Of a stretch of DNA of 11,365 nucleotides, positions 1-5,367 are shown piece by piece. The first letter of the stretch is position 1. Each line of letters opens with the position of its first letter. Under the pieces are notes generated by a model. The model made no database searches, was not told the origin of the DNA, and saw nothing but the letters and a program-made list of their open reading frames with translations. The position numbers were made by a program, and so were the translations under genes. This DNA is from an uncultured Prevotella sp. (lineage in GTDB: Bacteria > Bacteroidota > Bacteroidia > Bacteroidales > Bacteroidaceae), in the NCBI GenBank assembly GCA_934202525.1, contig CAKPYB010000066.1, forward strand, positions 1 to 11,365, read 5' to 3'.

Positions 1-56
1 CACCTATATAACACCATTTTTTATACCAGATTTTGATTCGGATTTTGAACAGCCTA

Positions 57-186
57 CCTGTAAGGGCAAAAGCTTTATGTATTATCTGTGAGTTTTTTAA
101 AGCTTTTGCCCTTACAGGGCGACAGGTTTGCATCCGTAATAACCCAGGGCGATGCCCTGGGCTAGGAGCTTCTGCCCTTTCAGGGC
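57..186. repeat. REP-like cluster of palindromes
   Basis: Three inverted repeats sit close together. A perfect 21-bp pair lies at 57-77 and 98-118, with a 20-nt loop. CCCAGGGC/GCCCTGGG lies at 143-150 and 154-161 with a 3-nt loop. GCCCT/AGGGC lies at 174-178 and 182-186. The 14-mer GCCCTTACAGGGCG at 108-121 recurs at 174-187 with one change (GCCCTTTCAGGGCG). From 187 to 290 there are further weaker inverted repeats, for example GAAGAAGT/ACTTCTTC and CTATA/TATAG. An 85-codon open frame spans the cluster, but its reading is just the repeat translated. This organisation fits a dispersed REP-type intergenic element, of the kind often mobilised by IS200-like REP-associated transposases. No transposase is in the window, so that link is inference. 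Confidence 0.65.
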
Positions 187-340
187 GTGTGGGTAATTTC
201 AACCGTACAGGTCGAAGAAGTTTACCCATTTATCAACTATATTCTTATAGTACTTCTTCACAAACTGCGTTCATCAGAAAGTTGATGTAAAGATTCTGTA
301 CTACTACCGAGAGCGATAAATGTAAGATTGAAGAACCGCT

Positions 341-919
341 TTATACCCCATCTTCTTCATCTTCTTCCTCTTCAGCAGAAGCGTTGGTATCCAACTTCTC
401 ATCCTTTGAAATAGAAATACTACCCATTCGGGAAATCTTAAGTACCAGAGGTACATATTCATCACTGGTAACATCAGGCGACCCTACACTTGCTGCGAAG
501 TAAAGATAATCACCTTCTGCTTTCACATACACAATACCGAGCAAAGCACCCATGTCCTGTGTATGTTTGTCAATATAAGACGTGAAATCTTTCTTTGTGA
601 AAGTACGGCTAAAGAATTCTGAACCATCGCTTCTCAATACCTTAACCGAAATTCTGTTATCATAATACTTGGTGTTTTCGTCCAACTGGAGAACCGGAAG
701 TTCCTTGTCAGAACTACGCTTCACCACCACTTTATAATGGGAACCAACCCAGTCAGCCTCCCTGGTCTGCTCATAATCACTCATTTTCTGAGTAGCTTTG
801 TTCACAACCTTAGCCACGGGTTTAGGAGCAATAATGATATTACTCTTCTTCTTTTCTGTACAAGCCGTCAAGCTAGAAATAGCCAAAAGACCTATTAATA
901 TATAATCAATTCGTTTCAT
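341..919 (-). CDS. Small lipoprotein, DUF4738-like (tentative)
   Basis: A 192-residue protein of unknown function with an N-terminal lipoprotein signal peptide: basic MKR, a hydrophobic stretch at residues 7-17, then lipobox L-T-A-C with the lipidated cysteine at residue 20. After a Lys-rich linker (EKKK) comes one globular region of about residues 45-175 with alternating beta-strand-like segments, and a very acidic tail (EEEEDEED). It should sit on a membrane facing the periplasm or cell surface. An upstream in-frame ATG at 970 would add 17 residues ahead of the signal peptide, but the promoter -7 box lies inside that extension, so the start at 919 is preferred. It resembles the Bacteroidota lipoprotein family DUF4738 from memory of its size and layout; this is not confirmed. 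It is monocistronic here, and no clear terminator is visible before the palindrome cluster. Confidence 0.8.
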   Translation of the reverse strand: MKRIDYILIGLLAISSLTACTEKKKSNIIIAPKPVAKVVNKATQKMSDYEQTREADWVGSHYKVVVKRSSDKELPVLQLDENTKYYDNRISVKVLRSDGSEFFSRTFTKKDFTSYIDKHTQDMGALLGIVYVKAEGDYLYFAASVGSPDVTSDEYVPLVLKISRMGSISISKDEKLDTNASAEEEEDEEDGV

Positions 920-939
920 TCCGTTATTTTTTCTTACTG

Positions 940-971
940 CAAAAGTACATTTTTCTTTTGAAATAGCCAAA
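940..971 (-). promoter_or_regulatory. Bacteroidota-type promoter of the lipoprotein gene
   Basis: Read on the minus strand, a -33 element TTTG (971-968) is followed by a 20-nt spacer and a -7 element TACTTTTG (947-940). This matches the Bacteroidota consensus TTTG-N19-21-TAnnTTTG exactly. Transcription should start about 5 nt past 940, roughly 15 nt before the ATG at 919. It also decides the start codon, because the upstream ATG at 970 lies within the promoter. Confidence 0.85.
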
Positions 972-1013
972 GAAAAGAACCGAAATCTACATTCTTACAC
1001 AAAAATCAGATGC

Positions 1014-1045
1014 AAAAAAGGCGTCTACTTTCACAAGCAGGCGCC
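1014..1045 (-). terminator. Orphan intrinsic terminator, minus strand
   Basis: On the minus strand, GGCGCCTGCTT (1045-1035) pairs with AAGTAGACGCC (1030-1020) around a 4-nt loop, with one C/A mismatch and one G-U pair. Six T follow immediately (1019-1014). The A-run precedes the hairpin on the plus strand, so it can only terminate leftward transcription. No minus-strand gene lies to its right before the DUF4230 operon, so the transcript it ends is unexplained. It insulates the lipoprotein promoter at 940-971 from upstream read-through. Confidence 0.75.
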
Positions 1046-1237
1046 CTACATACCTAAATACTAACTAATAAATTTCCTATTGAATCTTACACGATATAAT
1101 AAAAGTTCAGTTTATGAATTCTAATCGTAACTTTGACGTAAAGAAAATGAAAAGGTTTAATCAAGATATAAAAAAAGTGCTTTTTCTGCTTTTTTTTTCA
1201 TTTCTTAGCAAAAGAACATCAAAAAACATGATTTTGT
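1046..1237. other. AT-rich gene-free stretch between divergent genes
   Basis: No credible gene lies between the orphan terminator and the DUF4230 promoter. There is a possible second plus-strand -7 box, TAACTTTG at 1128-1135, but no convincing -33 element 19-21 nt upstream. A weak A/T-only hairpin with a T-run lies around 1168-1200. The open frame beginning at 1114 runs in phase into the DUF4230 gene but crosses that gene's promoter and has no coding character before 1291. Confidence 0.5.
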
Positions 1238-1268
1238 TTTGTTTTTCGAACAATTTGCCGTACCTTTG
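1238..1268 (+). promoter_or_regulatory. Bacteroidota-type promoter of the DUF4230 operon
   Basis: A -33 element TTTG (1238-1241), a 19-nt spacer and a -7 element TACCTTTG (1261-1268) match the phylum consensus. Transcription should begin near 1273, about 18 nt before the ATG at 1291. It fixes the start of the first gene, because any upstream in-frame ATG would lie outside the transcript. Confidence 0.85.
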
Positions 1269-1290
1269 CAGCATAATAAAGACATTTAGT

Positions 1291-1962
1291 ATGAAAAAGA
1301 GGTTAATATTTATCCTTTCTGTATTTTTTGCCTTCATTTCATGTTCGCATCAGCAAACAGAAAAGAAGGAGCAAGTCATCGACACAATACCTGTGATGGT
1401 GATGCAGATACAGAAATGCAATCGCTTATATACAGCAGAAGCTCATGTTCATAAGATTATAACACATGATGACCAGCTTAATCTGAAGGGCTCACTGTTC
1501 AAGAAAGACTTTAATATTCATGTTCCCGGCTCAAACCGCAAGGTGGCCATTCCGATGGATGCGACATTAAAAGCTTATGTAGACTTTTCAGGATTCTCTG
1601 CCAAGAACGTCAACCGACAAGGTGACAAGATAGAAATCATCTTACCAGACCCAAAAGTGATGCTCACCAGCAGTAAAATCAATCATGAAGGAGTAAGACA
1701 ATTCGTTTCACTCACCAGAAGAAACTACAGTGATGCAGAACTGTCACAATTCGAACAACAAGGCAGGGAAAGTATCATTCGCGATATCCCGAACCTAGAT
1801 ATTCTTGAGCAGGCACGCCAAAGTGCAGCAAACACCCTGATTCCGATGCTACAGGACATGGGATTTGCTGAAGAGAATATCAAAATCAGTTTCAGGAAGA
1901 AATTCACTTTCAACGATCTGAAGACTCTTCTGGATAAGACAACCATCGAAAAGAATCACTAA
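1291..1962 (+). CDS. DUF4230 family lipoprotein
   Basis: A 223-residue protein. The N-terminus MKKR plus a hydrophobic core (residues 5-16) and F-I-S-C gives a plausible lipobox with cysteine 18. A polar linker (HQQTEKKEQ) then leads into a DUF4230 domain of about residues 35-220. The domain has beta-rich N-terminal strands (VPGSNRKVAIPMDATLKAYV, ending near the middle), the IILPDPK segment typical of the family, then a helical part ending in DMGF-x4-IKISF. DUF4230 is common in Bacteroidota and has no established biochemical role. The start at 1291 is chosen because a strong promoter lies just upstream at 1238-1268; a longer frame from 1114 would have to be translated through that promoter. 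It is first of two genes, 17 nt before a second DUF4230 gene, so the two are probably co-transcribed and may form a complex. Confidence 0.85.
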   Translation: MKKRLIFILSVFFAFISCSHQQTEKKEQVIDTIPVMVMQIQKCNRLYTAEAHVHKIITHDDQLNLKGSLFKKDFNIHVPGSNRKVAIPMDATLKAYVDFSGFSAKNVNRQGDKIEIILPDPKVMLTSSKINHEGVRQFVSLTRRNYSDAELSQFEQQGRESIIRDIPNLDILEQARQSAANTLIPMLQDMGFAEENIKISFRKKFTFNDLKTLLDKTTIEKNH

Positions 1963-1979
1963 GCGAGGAGAACAATGAT

Positions 1980-2552
1980 ATGAAAAGAATACAAATCATC
2001 GTACTATTAGCACTGATCCTTATTCTGGGTGGAGCCTTCTATTGGCTCACCAAAGACAACGAGGTCAGCGTGGTACAGGAAGATAAGACAACCCTCTCAC
2101 CCACTCAGGTAGAAAGCATCGAGAATATCGGTCAATGGGAATTTCTATCTGTAAGTGATGAAGAACTGATAGATACAATACGCCGTGGCTTTTTGGGCGA
2201 CGACCAACTGGTACGTATCTATTACGGAACGTTGCGCTTGGGTATCGATATGAAGGATGTAAAAAAAGGATGGCTACAAGCCAGCCAGGACAGCATCGTA
2301 TGCACTTTACCTCCTATCAAACTGCTGGACCATAACTTCATAGACGAAGCGAAGACCAAGAGTTTCTTTGAAGAAGGCAAATGGACAGGCAGCGACAGAC
2401 AGGCTATGTATGAGCGTGCTTATCAAGCCATGAAGAAACGTTGCTTAAACCGCACCAATATCTATACTGCACAGGCGAATGCCAAAACTCAGTTTAGAGA
2501 GATGCTGAAAGCAATGGGATTCAAAAACGTAAAGATAGAATTTGAGAAATAA
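1980..2552 (+). CDS. DUF4230 family membrane-anchored protein
   Basis: A 190-residue protein of unknown function. A single hydrophobic helix (about residues 4-23, IIVLLALILILGGAFYWL) follows the basic MKR. It lacks a lipobox cysteine, so it is probably an inner-membrane anchor with the rest in the periplasm. Residues of about 45-190 form a DUF4230 domain with the same plan as the preceding gene: a strand-rich half containing SIVCTLPPIKLLD, then a helical half ending KAMGFKNVKIEF, which aligns with DMGF-x4-IKISF of its neighbour. The gene starts 17 nt after the first stop codon; GAGGAG at 1966-1971 could serve as a ribosome binding site, which is fairly unusual in this phylum. The pair looks like an old duplication with diverged anchors. 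A large inverted repeat follows the stop codon. Confidence 0.85.
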   Translation: MKRIQIIVLLALILILGGAFYWLTKDNEVSVVQEDKTTLSPTQVESIENIGQWEFLSVSDEELIDTIRRGFLGDDQLVRIYYGTLRLGIDMKDVKKGWLQASQDSIVCTLPPIKLLDHNFIDEAKTKSFFEEGKWTGSDRQAMYERAYQAMKKRCLNRTNIYTAQANAKTQFREMLKAMGFKNVKIEFEK

Positions 2553-2579
2553 CAAGGTTACTGAACTTTCGCATATCAG

Positions 2580-2703
2580 GAAGTTAAAGGAGTTAAGGAA
2601 GTTAAGGAGTTAAGACGTATGTCTTTCTGCTTAAAAACTACGCCAAAAAGACTATTGTCTTAACTCCTCAGCGACCGTAGGGAGCGATAACTCCTTTAAC
2701 TTC
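2580..2703. repeat. Large interrupted inverted repeat built of short GTTAAGGA-like units
   Basis: The outer arms GAAGTTAAAGGAGTTA (2580-2595) and TAACTCCTTTAACTTC (2688-2703) are perfect complements over 16 bp. The inner arms AGGAGTTAAGAC (2605-2616) and GTCTTAACTCCT (2657-2668) are perfect over 12 bp. Inside is a further GTCTTT/AAAGAC pair (2621-2626, 2647-2652). The right side carries a 19-nt insert (2669-2687) opposite 9 nt on the left. Imperfect pairing extends outward (TTCGCA near 2568-2573 with TGCGAA at 2719-2724). The arms themselves consist of tandem GTTAAGGA-type units. It occupies most of the 227-nt gap between the DUF4230 operon and the symporter. There is no T-run, so it is not a standard terminator; a MITE- or REP-like element is likelier. 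No clear TAnnTTTG promoter for the symporter is visible to its right. Confidence 0.75.
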
Positions 2704-2779
2704 TTTAACTTCTGAACTTGCGAAACTTGAATCAGGTATAAAAAATATAGATATAAGATAAACATAAAATTTTTAAGAG

Positions 2780-4156
2780 ATGGATGCAATAAACGATTTT
2801 TTCACCGCATTTAGTTCATTCCTTTGGGGATGGCCTATGATTATCCTGCTGTTGGGAACCCACATCTTTCTGACCATCCGCTTGCGCTTTCCACAACGCA
2901 AGATATTCAAGGCAATCAAACTGTCAGTAAAGAAAGACAAGAATGCTACAGGAGATGTTTCACAGTTCGGAGCACTGGCAACAGCACTGGCAGCCACAAT
3001 TGGTACCGGTAACATTATCGGTGTGGCTACAGCTATCGCTCTTGGCGGACCAGGAGCCGTACTCTGGTGCTGGTTAACCGGTGTTTTTGGTATTTCTACC
3101 AAATATGCCGAAGGATTACTCGCCGTAAAATATCGCGTAAAGACCAAGCGAGGCACGATGTTGGGTGGTCCTATGTATGCCCTGGAAAAAGGATTGGGCT
3201 GGAAATGGCTTGCAGTTCTGTTTGCCCTCTTTGCCACATTGGCATCATTCGGAATCGGTAGCACGGTACAGGCAAATGCCATCTCTACCCTGGTAGAAAA
3301 CCAATACGGCATTTCTCCATACATTACAGGTGCCATCGTTACGGCTTTAGGAGCAGCTGTGATTCTTGGAGGCGTGAAAAGTATCGCCAAGGTTTGCGGC
3401 ATGCTGGTACCTTTCATGGCACTCTTTTATGTATTAGGCTGCATCTACATTCTCTGTGTAAATCATGCTTATTTATTGCCTGCCATCCACGTAATCTTAG
3501 ACTCTGCATTCACAACAAAGGCTGCAGGTGGCGGCTTCGCTGGAAGTACCGTGATGATTGCAGCCCGCTATGGTATAGCCCGCGGATTGTTCTCTAACGA
3601 AAGTGGTCTGGGTTCGGCACCCATCGTTGCTGCAGCAGCCCAAACCCGCAACCCTGTGCGTCAGGCATTGGTTTCATCTACCGGTACCTTTTGGGATACA
3701 GTCATCATCTGTGCCCTTACAGGTCTTGTCATCACCTCAAGTATCATAGCATACCCAGACATTGACTACCATAACGGAGCAGCACTCACCAAGGCTGCCT
3801 TCAGTAAGATTCCATATATCGGAGCTCCGATATTGACCATCGGACTGGCAACATTTGCATTCAGTACGACATTGGGATGGAGTTATTATGGAGAACGGTG
3901 TGTAGAATATCTGAAAGGCAAAAAGTGGATGCTCTGTTTCCGCATAGTCTATATTGCTACTATCTTCCTGGGTAGTGTCATCAGTCTGGGACTGGTTTGG
4001 AACATAGCCGACTGCATGAATGCCCTGATGGCGATACCAAACCTTATCTCCTTGCTCTGCCTGAGTGGTATCATAGTGCATGAAACCAGAAAGTATCTGT
4101 GGAGAGACCAGTTAGATAAAGACATGGACGAAAAAGAAATAGAGGAATTAGAATAA
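2780..4156 (+). CDS. AGCS-family sodium:alanine/glycine symporter
   Basis: A 458-residue polytopic inner-membrane transporter of the alanine or glycine:cation symporter family (TC 2.A.25), which imports small neutral amino acids with Na+ or H+. Family signatures are intact: GTGNIIGVATAIALGGPGA (residues 75-93), the Tyr/Glu-containing KYAEGLLAVKYR (108-119), LGGPMYALEKGLG (128-140) and RGLFSNESGLGSAP (268-281). About ten to eleven hydrophobic segments run from residue 18 to about 440. The C-terminus is short, charged and cytoplasmic (DKDMDEKEIEELE). Length is normal for the family, and no frameshift is seen. The ATG at 2780 is preferred because the following residues match typical AGCS N-termini; a weak AAGAG lies just upstream. 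Exact substrate (Ala, Gly, or Gln-like) cannot be read from the sequence. The gene is a single transcription unit, closed by the terminator at 4198-4240. Confidence 0.93.
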   Translation: MDAINDFFTAFSSFLWGWPMIILLLGTHIFLTIRLRFPQRKIFKAIKLSVKKDKNATGDVSQFGALATALAATIGTGNIIGVATAIALGGPGAVLWCWLTGVFGISTKYAEGLLAVKYRVKTKRGTMLGGPMYALEKGLGWKWLAVLFALFATLASFGIGSTVQANAISTLVENQYGISPYITGAIVTALGAAVILGGVKSIAKVCGMLVPFMALFYVLGCIYILCVNHAYLLPAIHVILDSAFTTKAAGGGFAGSTVMIAARYGIARGLFSNESGLGSAPIVAAAAQTRNPVRQALVSSTGTFWDTVIICALTGLVITSSIIAYPDIDYHNGAALTKAAFSKIPYIGAPILTIGLATFAFSTTLGWSYYGERCVEYLKGKKWMLCFRIVYIATIFLGSVISLGLVWNIADCMNALMAIPNLISLLCLSGIIVHETRKYLWRDQLDKDMDEKEIEELE

Positions 4157-4197
4157 AAGACACAGAAAGGAAATACCCTGAAAGGGAATAAAAATAC

Positions 4198-4240
4198 AAA
4201 AGCTCGGTATTGCATCACTGCAGACCGAGCTTTTATTATT
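4198..4240 (+). terminator. Intrinsic terminator of the symporter gene (possibly bidirectional)
   Basis: AAAAGCTCGGT (4198-4208) pairs perfectly over 11 bp with ACCGAGCTTTT (4224-4234). A further inner TGCA/TGCA pairing (4211-4214, 4219-4222) closes around a TCAC loop. TTTTATTATT follows on the plus strand. On the minus strand the same stem is followed by TTTTGTATTTTTATT, so leftward transcripts could end here too. Confidence 0.88.
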
Positions 4241-4309
4241 AAATCAACAAAAACTAATAAAATATCTTTTCTAAAAACCAAAAAACCTATTCGTTATGAA
4301 CTTATGGTG

Positions 4310-4317
4310 CAAAGATA
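4310..4317 (-). promoter_or_regulatory. Orphan -7 box, minus strand
   Basis: TATCTTTG read on the minus strand, followed by CACC, matches the -7 consensus TAnnTTTG. The position expected for -33 has only a weak GCTG (4340-4337, 19-nt spacer). Leftward transcription from here would run about 70 nt to the terminator stem at 4234-4198 and then antisense to the symporter. No coding frame with its own character lies in that span. Confidence 0.4.
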
Positions 4318-4373
4318 CTACAGTTTGCGCAATAAACAGCACATTTTCTGTTGATTTCTATACTTTTTGTTGA

Positions 4374-4385
4374 GCAAACGTTTGC
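4374..4385. promoter_or_regulatory. LacI-type operator palindrome GCAAACGTTTGC
   Basis: A perfect 12-bp palindrome GCAAACGTTTGC with the central CG typical of LacI/GalR-family operators. Half-site-like copies flank it: CAGTTTGC at 4321-4328 and at 4387-4394. It lies 18 bp past the acetyltransferase stop codon and about 57 bp upstream of the orphan minus-strand -7 box (4310-4317). No LacI regulator and no obvious target gene are in the window. Assignment to LacI is from motif resemblance only. Confidence 0.45.
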
Positions 4386-4403
4386 ACAGTTTGCCCCGTC
4401 AGA

Positions 4404-4979
4404 TTACAATTTATACTGAAGATGTTTCATTGCATGACCACCCCAGGTGGTATCATTGACATATTGGAAACCAACCTTCGTATAGAGACGCTCCGCTTTT
4501 GGATTGCCTTTATCACAAAGCAAACCTACAGCAGGAAGTCCTAATTCTCTTGCGCGAGAGATAGCAGCATCCAACAGTTTAGATGCAATACCTTTCCCAC
4601 GGTATTGATTAGAAACAGCCAAACTATCCAAATAGAACTCACCTTCCTCAGTTTCAAGATCCATAGCCGAATAGTCTATTCCAAAAGACGCAATCGCTTC
4701 CTCTATAAAGCGCTTACGTAATCTTTTGACATCAGCACCATCGTATGCAACCAAGATGCCAACAAGAATGCCATCATTAGACATAGCAACTAATGTGTTC
4801 TTATAACTATACTGACTGTCCTCCATCTCTACAAGTTTAGTCATCATACGGTGAAAATCAACCAATGTGTGCTGAGGACCAGCAAAATTTTGGCAACACT
4901 GCGCATTCATCGCCTCCATGATAAGCGATGCGATATGCGAAGCCTTGTCTGGCGTAGCCTGTTCTATTTGAATTTTCAT
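4404..4979 (-). CDS. GNAT family N-acetyltransferase
   Basis: A 191-residue cytoplasmic acetyltransferase that would transfer an acetyl group from acetyl-CoA to an amine on an unidentified substrate. The GNAT fold is clear from EFYLDSLAVSNQYRGKGIAS (about residues 114-133), where Q125-x-R127-G128-x-G130-x-A132 is the acetyl-CoA pyrophosphate-binding motif A. Motif B follows as CDKGNPKAERLYTKVGF (155-171). The N-terminal half (1-70) has two helices, and residues 82-112 form an insert (VKRLRKRF...DLETEEG) that is longer than in minimal GNATs. The substrate could be a small molecule, a peptide or a ribosomal protein; nothing in the sequence decides it. The gene is transcribed alone from 5101-5131, with a leader of about 115 nt. 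No strong terminator is seen after its stop. Confidence 0.9.
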   Translation of the reverse strand: MKIQIEQATPDKASHIASLIMEAMNAQCCQNFAGPQHTLVDFHRMMTKLVEMEDSQYSYKNTLVAMSNDGILVGILVAYDGADVKRLRKRFIEEAIASFGIDYSAMDLETEEGEFYLDSLAVSNQYRGKGIASKLLDAAISRARELGLPAVGLLCDKGNPKAERLYTKVGFQYVNDTTWGGHAMKHLQYKL

Positions 4980-5100
4980 TATACTATTTTTATTTTATTG
5001 CTTTATTATTGTTATTTCTTTCATGCTCCAGCATCGTGAGAAAATTCTACAAAGATTACTTTTTCATGATTGCAGATTGGGTTTGATGCCTTATCGTTTA

Positions 5101-5131
5101 CAAAGTTACGTATATTTTTTGATAAGAGCAA
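5101..5131 (-). promoter_or_regulatory. Bacteroidota-type promoter of the acetyltransferase gene
   Basis: On the minus strand, CTTG (5132-5129, with TTG at 5131-5129) is followed by a 20-nt spacer and a -7 element TAACTTTG (5108-5101). Transcription should start near 5095, giving an A/T-rich leader of about 115 nt before the ATG at 4979. The leader holds very short frames (for example ATG AAA AAG TAA at 5067-5056) with no evidence that they are used. Confidence 0.7.
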
Positions 5132-5141
5132 GTTTTTTATA

Positions 5142-5175
5142 TTTTTTATTCGAAAAAGTTTTTTTATTCGAAAAA
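5142..5175. repeat. 18-bp tandem repeat around TTCGAA, possible operator
   Basis: TTTTTTATTCGAAAAA occurs at 5142-5157 and again at 5160-5175, an 18-bp period, each centred on TTCGAA. The second copy covers the -33 position of the plus-strand promoter at 5182-5189, which has only a T-run and no TTTG there. A binding site for a regulator is plausible; simple A/T-rich expansion is the alternative. Confidence 0.45.
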
Positions 5176-5181
5176 AAGATG

Positions 5182-5189
5182 TATCTTTG
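5182..5189 (+). promoter_or_regulatory. -7 element of the structured RNA candidate
   Basis: TATCTTTG matches TAnnTTTG exactly. The -33 region holds a T-run (5159-5165) instead of TTTG. Transcription should begin near 5194, exactly at the 5' arm of the outer stem of the RNA candidate. Confidence 0.65.
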
Positions 5190-5193
5190 CCGC

Positions 5194-5280
5194 AGGTTTT
5201 GAAGCTAAATTTCTATTACTAGCATAATAGAGATACCCAAATCCCTTGGGTCCCAATGCTTCAAAACCTTTTTCGTTTTT
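5194..5280 (+). ncRNA. Candidate small RNA with a three-way junction
   Basis: A compact fold can be drawn by eye. P1 is 12 perfect base pairs (5194-5205 with 5258-5269). P2 is 10 pairs including one G-U (5209-5218 with 5225-5234) and a 6-nt loop CTAGCA. P3 is 6 pairs, ACCCAA/TTGGGT (5235-5240 with 5246-5251), with loop ATCCC. The junction strands are TAA between P1 and P2, zero nt between P2 and P3 (so they could stack), and CCCAAT between P3 and P1. A TAnnTTTG box ends 5 nt upstream, and P1 is followed by TTTTTCGTTTTT (5269-5280), making P1 the terminator stem. Predicted length is about 80-87 nt. No coding frame fits. It lies in the convergent-side gap after the GH2 gene, so it is not a leader of any gene seen here. 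It does not match the hammerhead core, SRP loop or another RNA I know. Confidence 0.65.
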
Positions 5281-5287
5281 AAGAGCG

Positions 5288-5316
5288 AAAAAGGAATACA
5301 CCGAAAGAGTGTATCC
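5288..5316 (-). terminator. Intrinsic terminator of the GH31-GH2 operon
   Basis: On the minus strand GGATACAC (5316-5309) pairs with GTGTATTCC (5301-5293), with one bulged base and a 7-nt loop, and is followed by TTTTT (5292-5288). The stem can extend outward to 5285-5324 (GCGAA/TTCGC with one mismatch). It lies about 50 nt past the GH2 stop codon. Its outer arm CGAAAAAGG (5286-5294) is also a perfect complement of CCTTTTTCG (5267-5275) at the end of the RNA candidate, so the two structures could compete in a transcript crossing both. Confidence 0.75.
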
Positions 5317-5367
5317 TTCTTCGCAATATAAATCCTTAATGTTTTGATTTTCAGAATATTACTATAA

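Noticed and set aside
33..290. 85-codon plus-strand frame
   Set aside because: It covers the palindrome cluster and its residues simply translate the repeats; no promoter or conserved protein character is visible.
920..970. 17-codon N-terminal extension of the small lipoprotein
   Set aside because: It contains the -7 box (940-947) and would put residues in front of a clear lipoprotein signal peptide.
1114..1290. 59-codon N-terminal extension of the first DUF4230 protein
   Set aside because: The operon promoter (1238-1268) lies inside it, and the signal peptide begins at the ATG at 1291.
2580..2703. The inverted repeat as a CRISPR array or simple terminator
   Set aside because: The units are inverted and too short and irregular for CRISPR repeats and spacers, and no T-run follows either arm.
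2773..3417. 214-codon minus-strand frame opposite the symporter
   Set aside because: It mirrors the membrane-protein coding sequence; the AGCS signatures on the plus strand are unambiguous.
3949..4281. 110-codon minus-strand frame starting between the symporter terminator and the orphan promoter
   Set aside because: It begins at a TTG, runs through the terminator stem and then antisense to the symporter; no recognisable protein features.
5194..5280. The RNA candidate as a hammerhead ribozyme, SRP RNA or riboswitch leader
   Set aside because: The hammerhead core (CUGAUGA, GAAA) and SRP loop motifs are absent, and the next plus-strand sequence is the 3' end of a convergent gene, so there is nothing downstream to regulate in cis.
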